DNA from: a virus | IMG/VR virus record: IMGVR_UViG_3300020596_000020 | Location: 17,645 to 81,644 of that record | Length of the DNA: 64,000 nucleotides | Strand: one strand, 5' to 3' | Part shown: positions 40,418 through 48,228 of the stretch, piece after piece | Numbering within the stretch: the stretch's first letter is position 1 | How the letters are laid out: the number at the start of each line of letters is the position of its first letter | Notes under the pieces: model-generated | Databases searched by the model: none | The model's input: the letters and a program-made list of their open reading frames with translations, nothing else | What the model was told of the DNA's origin: nothing | Made by a program: the position numbers and the translations under genes

Positions 40418-41428
40418 TCACTTCAATCTCTCTTTCATCCACTTGATCGTCTTCTCAAGCCCGTCGCGCAGTGACACAGTTGGCCTATACCCCAATGTGA
40501 TACGGGCTAGCGCCAAGCTCGGCTTGCGAACCTTTGGATCGTCGACTGGCAGAGGCTCGTTGACGATGATTAGTCGCGGAAACCACTCCGACAATGCCTC
40601 GGCGAGCTCGATGATCTTGAACTCACCGTCGTTACCGAGATTGACTGGCGCGCTCGGCGGCTTCGGCGTCTCCCCCAGTTTGCGTAGCCCAGTGACGAGG
40701 TCGCTGACGTAGCAGAAGCTCCTCGTTTGGTCGCCGGCGCCGTACACTGTGAGCGGCTCGCCGCGGATCGCCTGACGGATGAAGTTGCTAACTACACGCC
40801 CATCATCTGGGTCCATACGCGGACCATAAGTGTTGAAGATGCGCGCAACACGGACATTCGTGTTTGCTTGGAGGAACTCGTAGCAGAGCGTCTCGGCACA
40901 ACGCTTACCTTCGTCGTAGCAAGAGCGAGGACCCCAAGTGTTGACGTTACCCCAATATGCTTCGGTCTGTGGGTGCTCGAGCGGGTCCCCGTAGATCTCG
41001 CTCGTCGAGGCTTGCACGAAAGCGGCTTTGTGCGCTCGAGCAACCGCGAGCAAATTGGCTGTGCCCACCACGTTTGTCATGATCGTGCTGAAACCGTCAG
41101 TCTGATAGGCACGCGGCGAAGCTGGGCAAGCAAGGTTGTAGACGACGTCGTAAGTTGTGAGCACTCGACCGTTGTCACGGGCTGTCGAGGTGGTCACCGA
41201 CGCGGACGTGACGTCGCCATAGTTTACCTGCATGAGCTTCTCAGGTTCGCCGTTGAAGTCGGATGCGTTGTCAAACTCATCTAGAAACTTGATGTTCTCA
41301 GGGTTCCCCGTGCTCATGTTATCGATCACGTCAACAAACCACCCAGAGACCACGAGACTCTCCACGAGGTGCGAACCGATGAAGCCGGCTCCGCCGGCCA
41401 CGAGCGCATATTTTCGACCTAGATGCAT
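40418..41428 (-). CDS. UDP-xylose synthase (UDP-glucuronate decarboxylase)
   Basis: 336 aa from ATG 41428. GGAGFIGSHLVESLV is the NAD motif. ACPASPRAYQ, STSEIYGDPLEHPQTE, YWGNVNTWGPRSCYDEGKR and ARIFNTYGPRM are diagnostic of UDP-glucuronate decarboxylases (Uxs), with YDEGK giving the catalytic Tyr/Lys. The product is UDP-xylose. With the dehydrogenase and epimerase in the window, a UDP-pentose route exists. It starts seven bases after a TACATT promoter hexamer. Confidence 0.88.
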   Translation of the reverse strand: MHLGRKYALVAGGAGFIGSHLVESLVVSGWFVDVIDNMSTGNPENIKFLDEFDNASDFNGEPEKLMQVNYGDVTSASVTTSTARDNGRVLTTYDVVYNLACPASPRAYQTDGFSTIMTNVVGTANLLAVARAHKAAFVQASTSEIYGDPLEHPQTEAYWGNVNTWGPRSCYDEGKRCAETLCYEFLQANTNVRVARIFNTYGPRMDPDDGRVVSNFIRQAIRGEPLTVYGAGDQTRSFCYVSDLVTGLRKLGETPKPPSAPVNLGNDGEFKIIELAEALSEWFPRLIIVNEPLPVDDPKVRKPSLALARITLGYRPTVSLRDGLEKTIKWMKERLK

Positions 41429-41435
41429 ACAGATC

Positions 41436-41469
41436 AATGTACTGCGTCGTTTACAAGAGGTTACTCTGC
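41436..41469 (-). promoter_or_regulatory. Phage-type promoter (GCAGAG-N22-TACATT) before UDP-xylose synthase
   Basis: GCAGAGTAAC begins at 41469, a one-base variant of the common box; TACATT is at 41436-41441. It overlaps on the other strand a CAAGAG-N23-TAGATT pair that may serve the divergent gene at 41499. Confidence 0.55.
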
Positions 41470-41498
41470 TCGATGACTAGGTTAGATTGTAGATTCCG

Positions 41499-41921
41499 AT
41501 GGAGATTGAGTTCGGCACACTCATTGAATGCGACGCCTTCTCGGCGATCGTTGTCGCGTCGAACCTATTGCTTGTGTTTGACATCAAGTTTCCAGACTAT
41601 ATGAACGTCAATGACTTGTTGTGTTTGAATTCGCTCGGGCCAAATGATTGGATGATCAGCGTCTCGATGGATTACGGCGTGTGTGACAACTACTGGATCA
41701 AACGCGATTGGAACGGGGTCATCGAGACGAACCTCGCAGATTATTGGAGCGATTGGTATAATGACGACGACGACTACTATGACTATCTGCGCAATTATGT
41801 GAACGAGGACATCGTTGAATCGTACGACGACTACAAGAGTCTCAGCAGCCCGGCGCACAACCCCAGATGTCACAGAGTCTTTTTCGGTCGAGGCAAGTGG
41901 GGTGGTCGCCGACGTCCGTAA
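41499..41921 (+). CDS. Acidic Tyr/Asp-rich protein of unknown function (140 aa)
   Basis: Beta-rich first half, then a very acidic region (DWYNDDDDYYDYLRNYVNED) and a basic tail. The last 80 bases overlap the convergent metzincin gene; the tail (FFGRGKWGGRRRP) may be fortuitous. It shares the W-K-R-x-W-x-G-x-IET motif with the zinc protein at 38881. No family recognised. Confidence 0.5.
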   Translation: MEIEFGTLIECDAFSAIVVASNLLLVFDIKFPDYMNVNDLLCLNSLGPNDWMISVSMDYGVCDNYWIKRDWNGVIETNLADYWSDWYNDDDDYYDYLRNYVNEDIVESYDDYKSLSSPAHNPRCHRVFFGRGKWGGRRRP

Positions 41922-42438
41922 TGTACGGGTACATAATGGTAGGGGTGTCCTTGCTCGCGTAATGAGCTAGCCCGAGCGCATGCCCGATCTCATGCATCGC
42001 CGTCAGGTAATACATGCGTGGGGCGAGATCGTCTTGGATCCAGATGCGCGAACGACCAGGTCGACCGCTGCTGTCTGCGTTCCACGTCCAGCAGACGCCG
42101 ACCGTACTAGAGGTCTTGTCGACATTTGTCTCGGTATAGATCCAGATCTCGCCGAGCGGCGGGATAGGTCGGTTGTCACCCTTGTATTGGAAATCATCGT
42201 ACGTAACCTCAAAGGCGACCGCGCCCGAGGAGGCGGTCACCCACTCGAACGCTGCATCGAGAATCAGACCTACGCGGTCAGTAGGGACGTCTTTGCTGAC
42301 AACGATCTTGTACAGCTTGACGCTGTCGATTGGCACGTTCCGATCGGTCATGACCACGTCACATTTGTCACGCTCCCCGTCAACACATGACACAAAGAGC
42401 GCGATTAGCAAAATAAAGAAGATGACGAAGCAACGCAT
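41842..42438 (-). CDS. Lipoprotein zinc protease, metzincin (matrixin-like)
   Basis: 198 aa from ATG 42438 (MRCFVIFF). A signal peptide ends LFVSC, a probable lipobox. The catalytic zinc motif is HEIGHALGLAHY (HExxHxxGxxH), and TIMYPYI provides the Met-turn. The domain ends in a short Cys-rich tail (CLDRKRLCDIWGC). Matrixins cut extracellular proteins. A secreted or outer-membrane-anchored protease is unusual for a phage. The start is six bases after a TAGCAT hexamer. Confidence 0.8.
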   Translation of the reverse strand: MRCFVIFFILLIALFVSCVDGERDKCDVVMTDRNVPIDSVKLYKIVVSKDVPTDRVGLILDAAFEWVTASSGAVAFEVTYDDFQYKGDNRPIPPLGEIWIYTETNVDKTSSTVGVCWTWNADSSGRPGRSRIWIQDDLAPRMYYLTAMHEIGHALGLAHYASKDTPTIMYPYITDVGDHPTCLDRKRLCDIWGCAPGC

Positions 42439-42463
42439 AATCACATGCTAGCTCTGGCTCAAC

Positions 42464-42862
42464 TTAGTCGTTCTTATGTTTATCAGCCGAAGCGTACTTT
42501 GTGTTCGTTTTTTCGACTAAATTCAGTACTTTTTCGTAAAGCTTAGACTTGTCGATCTCCGCCGCAAGATTCTTGCTGTGGTTGCGCGCGTACAGATTAA
42601 CCACGCCAGCCCAGTCGACGTCGACGCCGCGCTCAGACCATGCGTTGTGTAGTTGCTTGGCCATCGCTTCGTATTTCTTGTCAGTGATTTTCTCAGCGAA
42701 GTCGTCGTCGAAACTACGGAACTCGACGACGTTGCTACAACCGAGACCATCTTTGGTAGGCTCGTCAATCTCAAGCACCGGATTCACAGAGGTGCTGCTC
42801 ATCGTCTCACGTACGAGCGCTCGGAGTTCAGACACTTTGATGCGGATCTTCTTGTCGCTCAT
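42464..42862 (-). CDS. Protein with N-terminal targeting-type peptide (132 aa)
   Basis: ATG 42862 gives MSDKKIRIKVSELRALVRET, with L-V-R-E|T near the expected cleavage point of the recurrent peptide. The rest is a helical soluble domain with no known match. Longer frames upstream belong to the decayed HNH gene. A candidate head-internal protein. Confidence 0.55.
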   Translation of the reverse strand: MSDKKIRIKVSELRALVRETMSSTSVNPVLEIDEPTKDGLGCSNVVEFRSFDDDFAEKITDKKYEAMAKQLHNAWSERGVDVDWAGVVNLYARNHSKNLAAEIDKSKLYEKVLNLVEKTNTKYASADKHKND

Positions 42863-42881
42863 GCCAGATGGTTCCCTATCA

Positions 42882-43408
42882 TTAGGTAGCAACGAACTCA
42901 TCCCAAGACTCGTGCCAATCATCACGCGTCGACTGTCTTCGCATGTCAGAAAGCCAAAAATGTGTGACGGTCGGTAATCCAGGCTTGCAATGTAAATGCA
43001 TGTCGGCCTTCTCGAGGGTCTTGTTGTCCTTGCGACGGTTGCAAGACTTACACGCGGTCACGCAGTTGATCCAATTGGTTCTTGCCGTCGCGTGACCGCG
43101 GGACGACATGGTCGATGGTCGCTTCCCTAAACGTCAGGTTGCGACCGCAGTACTGACAGGAGTAATCATCGCGCGATAACACGACACTACGATTGTACCA
43201 CACATCTTGTGCGCGCGAGAATGAAGTTCTTAAGTCTCAAGATGGCCGGTGTCTGGAGACCGGTGACGATGCAATCGTCGCCCCACTACGACACCACGTT
43301 CACACATTCGCATCGGATCAACGAGTACATGCGTCGATAGTTCACTAACACGATGGGTTCGTGGATCGTGCTGATGAGGAGGGCTCTCCTCGCTTTGCGT
43401 GCGCGCAT
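42882..43408 (-). pseudogene. Decayed HNH homing endonuclease
   Basis: Read across frames the region gives a full HNH protein: MRARKARRALLISTIHEPIV at 43408, then a TAG stop after VNVVS, then TPAILRLKNFIL in the same frame. A shift of frame leads to DDYSCQYCGRNLTFREATID and HVVPRSRDGKN, and a second shift to WINCVTACKSCNRRKDNKT, ending at 42882. CQYCG, DHVVPRS, and CKSCNRRK are the HNH zinc and catalytic motifs. One stop and two frameshifts make it inactive unless they are errors. It directly follows the phosphoesterase gene. Confidence 0.75.
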
Positions 43409-43409
43409 C

Positions 43410-44210
43410 TCACCAGAGAGTAGGCGTCCAGGAGACGATCTGCGGATGCCCGTATCGAGCCTCCGCCGTTTGAACAACCAGGTTGTCTAGACGCTTGTGG
43501 AAAGCGCGGCTGTGTGTGTGCCCACAGAGCACCTCAAACTTGACCCAGAAATACTCACGCGCCACCTGCTCGAGAACATCGCCGATGACACGCGACGTGA
43601 ACCACGGCTGCGCGTAATCGTCGCCCGGCCGACCCATGTGCAATGCGGCCTCAGTGTATGGTGGCACATGTGTGATGACGATGACACGATTGTTTTTCGC
43701 CTCGCACGCCGCGCGCAGCTTCGCCTCGAGGATCTTGGCGCGACCGTCGGCGATCTCAGCACTCACGACACGCTCGTTCTTACCCTTGTACTCTGCGATG
43801 TAAAACCAGTCGTTCAGGATCATCTTGGGGTTGCCTTGCAGACCATTGCGACCATCGTACCATCCGCTGTCGCCAACAACACATAGATCTTCCTCGATTT
43901 GCACACGGTCAACAAGATCCATGAAGACCGAGTGGCCCTGCACGAGACCGTGAGACCGCAGGTCACGCTCACACTGGACAAACGAGCTACCCCAACGGTC
44001 GTGATTGCCGAGCACGTAAAGCATCTTGCCGCGACCGGCCTGCCCGAGACCGTCAATGTGTTCGAACAGTCGTCGCGACGAGGTAATGTCGCCGGTGACG
44101 AGCAACGTCGTGTCCATCGTGGTGTTGTCGCGAACCGTCTGGAAGAACTGCTCGAGTTCTTCGGGACTAAGGTGATCTAAATGCGGGTCGCTGACCCAAG
44201 AGTAATTCAT
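43410..44210 (-). CDS. Calcineurin-like metallophosphoesterase
   Basis: 266 aa. The five metal motifs are visible: SDPHLDH, TGDITSS, LGNHDRW, ITHVPPY and GHTHSRAF. This family hydrolyses phosphomono- or diesters, often nucleotides or nucleic acid ends. Substrate unknown. A GAAGAG box and TAACTT occur upstream at a non-standard distance. Confidence 0.85.
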   Translation of the reverse strand: MNYSWVSDPHLDHLSPEELEQFFQTVRDNTTMDTTLLVTGDITSSRRLFEHIDGLGQAGRGKMLYVLGNHDRWGSSFVQCERDLRSHGLVQGHSVFMDLVDRVQIEEDLCVVGDSGWYDGRNGLQGNPKMILNDWFYIAEYKGKNERVVSAEIADGRAKILEAKLRAACEAKNNRVIVITHVPPYTEAALHMGRPGDDYAQPWFTSRVIGDVLEQVAREYFWVKFEVLCGHTHSRAFHKRLDNLVVQTAEARYGHPQIVSWTPTLW

Positions 44211-44215
44211 AATTA

Positions 44216-44815
44216 TTAGAAGTTACCACGTACGGGCGGGAAATTGTTCTCTTCTAACGTCATAGACAGGCTTTTCCATGACGTGACGCGTCGGATGCCA
44301 GCTCCAAGCTTGACGCGGTTCCATGGTTGATCGAAAAGGATCGGAAGCGGACCTTTGCAACCATCAAAAATGCGTTCTCCGCGGTAGTATGCCCACTTTT
44401 CGATGTTTTCCACCTTGTCGTCGACAAGGATATCGGAGTCGAAGAACTCCTTCTGACTAAGGAAACAGACGTTCTTGCGCGACAGGCCAAGATTCTCGAC
44501 CATCCAGTCCTCACGACCCTCGTACCAATGCAGCACGTCGTACGGGGCAGTGACGATCATCACTGTGTACTCCTCCTGTGCCGCGCGACCGAACTCAATC
44601 GCTCCAGGGTAGGCTTGCATGTTTCGACAGAAGTCGGGCTGTGCAACGATCTCTCGTCTGTACATCGTCTCTAACTTCTCGTCGTCGTCGAAGACACTCC
44701 AGTTAGTAACGTCAGCGAGCGTTTTAAAACGACCGTGGGAGTTGATAAACTTCAGAGCCGGGGTCGTAAAATCGACCAACACACCATCCGCATCAAGTGC
44801 GAGGACAGGTTTCAT
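44216..44815 (-). CDS. HAD-family 5'(3')-deoxyribonucleotidase-like phosphatase
   Basis: 199 aa. DADGVLVDF (7-15) is motif I of HAD enzymes with the Asp nucleophile and acid; VMIVTAPYD gives motif II; LVDDKVENIEKW motif IV. The pattern is that of small deoxynucleotidases (NT5C-type), which dephosphorylate dNMPs. It would help control nucleotide pools. It starts six bases after a TATGTT hexamer. Confidence 0.8.
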   Translation of the reverse strand: MKPVLALDADGVLVDFTTPALKFINSHGRFKTLADVTNWSVFDDDEKLETMYRREIVAQPDFCRNMQAYPGAIEFGRAAQEEYTVMIVTAPYDVLHWYEGREDWMVENLGLSRKNVCFLSQKEFFDSDILVDDKVENIEKWAYYRGERIFDGCKGPLPILFDQPWNRVKLGAGIRRVTSWKSLSMTLEENNFPPVRGNF

Positions 44816-44836
44816 GCTGCGAACATAGTTCTCTGC

Positions 44837-46138
44837 TTAGATCGTGACGAGAATGATGTCTTTTCGTAGCTTTGACGCGTCAACGACGCCTTTGAGGTCC
44901 AAAAGAACGCCGTTCGGTGCAAGACACACGTTTGCACGGTCTTCAAGTGTGTCGAGGTACGTTGCGTGCGGCACTGCCACGACGAGCGCGTCTAGATTTC
45001 GTTTTTCGAACACAGCAACACATGACTCTTTTGTGCCTGTAAACTTGTATGTGTCGTCGCTTGGATCAATCGCCAACGGGTTATAGGTGATGGAAGCGAT
45101 CGGATCATGCACACTGACTTCACATCCACGGGCGCGCAAGGATTTCACTAGGTCAACAACTTTGCTGTTACGCGTGTCCTTCACACCTTTCTTGAACGTG
45201 TAACCCAGCACCCCTACTTTGGCGCCGCGGTAGAAACCGCGTGTGGAAGCCTCGAGCGAGCTGATGAGCCGTTTCGCGACGTGTTTCGGCATGTGCTCAT
45301 TGACACGACGCGCCAAAGACGCGAGTCTAAGCGGCTCACCGACGCTATCGGCGAGCATCATGAGGTAGTACGGGTCGACGCCGACGCAGTGACCGCCGAC
45401 GAGTCCTGGCTTAAACTTGAGAAAGTTCCACTTCGTCCCAGCTGCTTCAAGCACGTCCTTCGTGTTGATATCGACCTTGTTGAAAAGCTTGGCGAGTTCG
45501 TTTACAAGTGCAATGTTGACATCGCGTTGGATGTTCTCGATGAGCTTCGCGGCTTCGGCGACGCGTATGGTGGGCGCCTTGTGAATCTCCGTCACCTCAC
45601 TATACACGGCCGCGACGCGTTCGAGCGTCTCCGCGTCCTCGCCTGCGACGATCTTGACAACTTTCTCGAGTGTGTGCTCGACATCGCCAGGGTTAATGCG
45701 CTTCGGCGAGTAACCTAATCTGAAGTCTTTTCGGTCGAGCTTCGACGCCAGAACAGGAGCACAGATGTCCTCCGTCACGCCAGGGAAGACCGTTGACTCG
45801 TAAACGACGACGTCGCCTTTTTTGAGCATTGTGGCGACGATCTCAGACGCTCTCAGTAGAGGACTGAAATCTGGGGACTTGTCGTCGTTGATCGGAGTGG
45901 GAACGGCGACGATGTAAAAGGTCGTCTCCGCCATGTCGGTGAAGTTGCACGCGAACTTCAGAGTCGTGTTGCAGAGTTTCTCAAGTGGAGTCTCGCCTGT
46001 CCGATCGTGCCCACGCATGAGTTCGGCGATCCGCACAGTATCGACGTCGTACCCGATGACGTCAGGAAACTTGTGCGCGAGCGCTAGCGCCAACGAGAGC
46101 CCGACGTAACCAAGACCAATAACCGCGATCCGTTCCAT
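44837..46138 (-). CDS. UDP-sugar 6-dehydrogenase (Ugd/WbpO/TviB family)
   Basis: 433 aa from ATG 46138 (AAGGAG upstream). AVIGLGYVGLSLA is the NAD motif; YSPKRINPGD, AEAAKLIENIQRDVNIALV and GGHCVGVDPYY (catalytic Cys) follow. The ENIQRD and EAAGTKWNFLKFKPGL style is nearest to WbpO/TviB enzymes that oxidise UDP-GlcNAc/GalNAc, but UDP-glucose dehydrogenases look similar. As UDP-xylose synthase needs UDP-glucuronate, UDP-glucose is a reasonable substrate; not proven. Confidence 0.85.
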   Translation of the reverse strand: MERIAVIGLGYVGLSLALALAHKFPDVIGYDVDTVRIAELMRGHDRTGETPLEKLCNTTLKFACNFTDMAETTFYIVAVPTPINDDKSPDFSPLLRASEIVATMLKKGDVVVYESTVFPGVTEDICAPVLASKLDRKDFRLGYSPKRINPGDVEHTLEKVVKIVAGEDAETLERVAAVYSEVTEIHKAPTIRVAEAAKLIENIQRDVNIALVNELAKLFNKVDINTKDVLEAAGTKWNFLKFKPGLVGGHCVGVDPYYLMMLADSVGEPLRLASLARRVNEHMPKHVAKRLISSLEASTRGFYRGAKVGVLGYTFKKGVKDTRNSKVVDLVKSLRARGCEVSVHDPIASITYNPLAIDPSDDTYKFTGTKESCVAVFEKRNLDALVVAVPHATYLDTLEDRANVCLAPNGVLLDLKGVVDASKLRKDIILVTI

Positions 46139-46203
46139 TAATACTCCTTGACGAGGTTGAAATACAGCGAGACGACAAGTGTTATTAAAGAACAACGACG
46201 CCG

Positions 46204-46233
46204 ATTATATTCACGTCGAGCCAATCTTGTCGT
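46204..46233 (-). promoter_or_regulatory. Sigma-70-like promoter (ACGACA-N18-TATAAT) before the dehydrogenase
   Basis: TATAAT at 46204-46209 and ACGACA at 46228-46233. It overlaps the end of the upstream gene and leaves a leader of about 60 bases with AAGGAG before the ATG. Confidence 0.45.
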
Positions 46234-46489
46234 TGGCGTTTCTCGTCTGCTTCGAGATCTCACCTGCTCGATCAAGCAAGTCAGCGATGTTACGTTCGAG
46301 ACGTACGCGACAACTAGGCGTGAGCGTGAGCAACTGTGTCTCCTGACCGATGGAAGGAGTCACATCGGTCGGGTCCGGCTCGACCTCAAGCTGACGGAGA
46401 TGATCCACCACGTCGGTGCCGGTAAGCATGCCGAGTTGAACAGAGTTAGCGACGGCGGCGAGAACTTCATCTGCGAACGTGAACTTCAT
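46211..46489 (-). CDS. Small protein of unknown function (92 aa)
   Basis: ATG 46489 follows an AAGGA ribosome binding site. Helical ends flank an acidic Pro-rich middle (EVEPDPTDVTPS). No family recognised. Confidence 0.5.
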   Translation of the reverse strand: MKFTFADEVLAAVANSVQLGMLTGTDVVDHLRQLEVEPDPTDVTPSIGQETQLLTLTPSCRVRLERNIADLLDRAGEISKQTRNANDKIGST

Positions 46490-46502
46490 TGGTTTCCTTG
46501 TT

Positions 46503-47150
46503 TCAGGCGATCGAGTAGATCGCGGTTAGAACATCTTGATGCACGATCGATATCGGAGCGTCCGAGGTGACCGCGATCGAGTTGTTTTCGTGGGTGATTA
46601 CCCATAGAACATAATGCAACGCCACACTCTTCTGGAATTTCTTGTCTTTCTCGTACACGTCCTGAGCTCCTGAACGCTTGCATGTGCCGTGGAATACGAG
46701 AACTGCGTGAGGTTCGTGCATGAGAGCAACGCACGCGTTCGTGAGTCTCTCGTTCGCCCCTCCGGCGAGCCCGTAGGCCCACATTGAGGCGTGCCAGCGG
46801 TCGAGAAGCACGTAGTCGTGCTTTCTTAGCATCGCTGGTAAGATGAACCATTGAAAGACAAGCTTGTCGATGCACTGAACGACTTGGAAAAGATTCGGCC
46901 AGCGGACGGCGCGACCGTCGATGAGCATGCGCTTAATCAGCGCGCCCGTCACGGTGTTATACGCGGGGAGCTTCGCGACGGCAACCTTGTTCCCGACTTT
47001 TGTTAGCGCTTGCGCGAGAAGAGCAACATGAGTTGATTTTCCCACGCCATCGTTTCCTTCGAAACTTATGATTTTACACGCGCTTCTCGCGTGGGTCTTG
47101 TCGCTCTCGTAGACGCCTATTAATTCAACCTTATTACCTTGGCCTGTCAT
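46503..47150 (-). CDS. tmk: Thymidylate kinase family protein
   Basis: 215 aa. Walker A FEGNDGVGKSTH (residues 31-40), LLDRWHASMWAYG (the DR(Y/W) substrate motif) and DVYEKDKKFQKSVALHY. It adds about 25 residues before the P-loop strand. It should phosphorylate dTMP or a modified dNMP. A second kinase of the group is at 38040-38597. The start has no ribosome binding site. Confidence 0.82.
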   Translation of the reverse strand: MTGQGNKVELIGVYESDKTHARSACKIISFEGNDGVGKSTHVALLAQALTKVGNKVAVAKLPAYNTVTGALIKRMLIDGRAVRWPNLFQVVQCIDKLVFQWFILPAMLRKHDYVLLDRWHASMWAYGLAGGANERLTNACVALMHEPHAVLVFHGTCKRSGAQDVYEKDKKFQKSVALHYVLWVITHENNSIAVTSDAPISIVHQDVLTAIYSIA

Positions 47151-47153
47151 GTG

Positions 47154-47182
47154 TTGACAAGGTTAGAATGTCTCAGTCTAGT
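47154..47182 (+). promoter_or_regulatory. Possible sigma-70-type promoter (TTGACA-N17-TCTAGT)
   Basis: Perfect TTGACA at 47154-47159 and TCTAGT at 47177-47182, reading towards the gene at 47221. A TAGCAT hexamer seven bases before that ATG offers a second, leaderless option. Confidence 0.4.
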
Positions 47183-47220
47183 GTTCGATTGAAAGGTGAA
47201 AGTGTTGTAGCATTCATTTC

Positions 47221-47766
47221 ATGAACCGTATCGGCATCGTCCCCATGTCTGCTAAGCCGTATCACGCCGGTCACGACGCTCTCATTAGACTCGCAAGCTT
47301 CGAATGTGAGCAAGTCATCGTGTTCGTCTCTACAGGTGACCGGGTTCGTAAGGGAGAGTATCCCATTATGGCGAATGTCATGCGAAAGCTTTGGGACGAC
47401 GTCATTCTTCCGTCTCTTCCCGAAAAGGTGTTTGTCGTGTTCGTCTCAAACCCAGTCGGGGCGACGTACGAGCTCATCGGAGATCGTAACGAAGCGCCGA
47501 AGCTTAACGACGACGAGACGCTCGTCATCTACTCGGATCCGGTAGACATGGATCGCAACTTCCCAGAATGCAGTCTCTTCAAGTACGGTGGCAATCTCAC
47601 GACCAAGCGATTGCTCGCTCGTCGTCATGTCCCACGTGACACCACTGTCAATGTCAGCGGCACGCAGATGCGAGCTTGGCTACAACATGGTGACAAGTTG
47701 AAGTTCATCGCCAACATGCCGACGTCGATCGATGGGGAAGCAGTCTGGGCCGCGCTCAGTCGTTAG
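47221..47766 (+). CDS. Adenylyl/cytidylyltransferase-family protein (NMNAT-like)
   Basis: 181 aa. PMSAKPYHAGHDALIRLA contains the HxGH nucleotide-binding motif; NVSGTQMRAWL corresponds to the (I/V)SxTxxR motif of nucleotidylyltransferases. The family includes NMN adenylyltransferases and CTP:phospho-sugar enzymes. A role in NAD salvage would fit a NADAR protein in the same genome but is inferred. Confidence 0.7.
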   Translation: MNRIGIVPMSAKPYHAGHDALIRLASFECEQVIVFVSTGDRVRKGEYPIMANVMRKLWDDVILPSLPEKVFVVFVSNPVGATYELIGDRNEAPKLNDDETLVIYSDPVDMDRNFPECSLFKYGGNLTTKRLLARRHVPRDTTVNVSGTQMRAWLQHGDKLKFIANMPTSIDGEAVWAALSR

Positions 47767-47778
47767 CTATATAAAACA

Positions 47779-48228
47779 ATGAACGAGACTCATTTACGAA
47801 AGTACGTTAGAGCTGTACTAGACGAAGGTGACAAGGTTATCCCTATGCGAAAAGAGAAATCTTTCACTTCACCACCCGAAACTGATCTTAGAAAGACACA
47901 TTCACTTTCTATCAAACTATTCAAAAAGCTTCAAACTATTCTCTCAAGTGAGAATATGTCAAAAACTGAGCCTCAACAAATCATTTTGGATGATGATGAA
48001 CTTCTTCAGCTCTTGATCGCATGTGAACACGGTGATACCAGAGCTATTGAGGCTGCTTCGTTGTATGTTGAGCTTCTTGGCTATTATGAGGAAATGCCAT
48101 TTGACACGATTTTAGATGTCATTGAAGGCGAGATAAACAGCGATTTGAACACTCAAGCAAGACAGTTGACAACAGATTACTCTGGTACACCAGGTAGCGC
48201 TGACCACCATCTTACCAAGATCAAGTGA
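47779..48228 (+). CDS. Protein with N-terminal targeting-type peptide (149 aa)
   Basis: Begins MNETHLRKYVRAVLDEGD, with L-D-E|G. The remainder is helical and mostly acidic (IILDDDELLQLLIACEHGD) with no known match. The DNA is visibly AT-richer than its neighbours, which suggests a separate origin. Candidate head-internal protein. Its end overlaps the convergent ligase-like gene by eight bases. Confidence 0.6.
   Translation: MNETHLRKYVRAVLDEGDKVIPMRKEKSFTSPPETDLRKTHSLSIKLFKKLQTILSSENMSKTEPQQIILDDDELLQLLIACEHGDTRAIEAASLYVELLGYYEEMPFDTILDVIEGEINSDLNTQARQLTTDYSGTPGSADHHLTKIK

Noticed and set aside
41565-41873. Hydrophobic minus-strand frame inside the plus-strand gene at 41499
   Set aside because: The runs of Val and Ile are antisense of Asp and Asn codons in the acidic plus-strand protein.
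47271-47628. Minus-strand frames inside the adenylyltransferase gene
   Set aside because: The plus-strand protein has a clear HxGH motif and start; the antisense frames have none.
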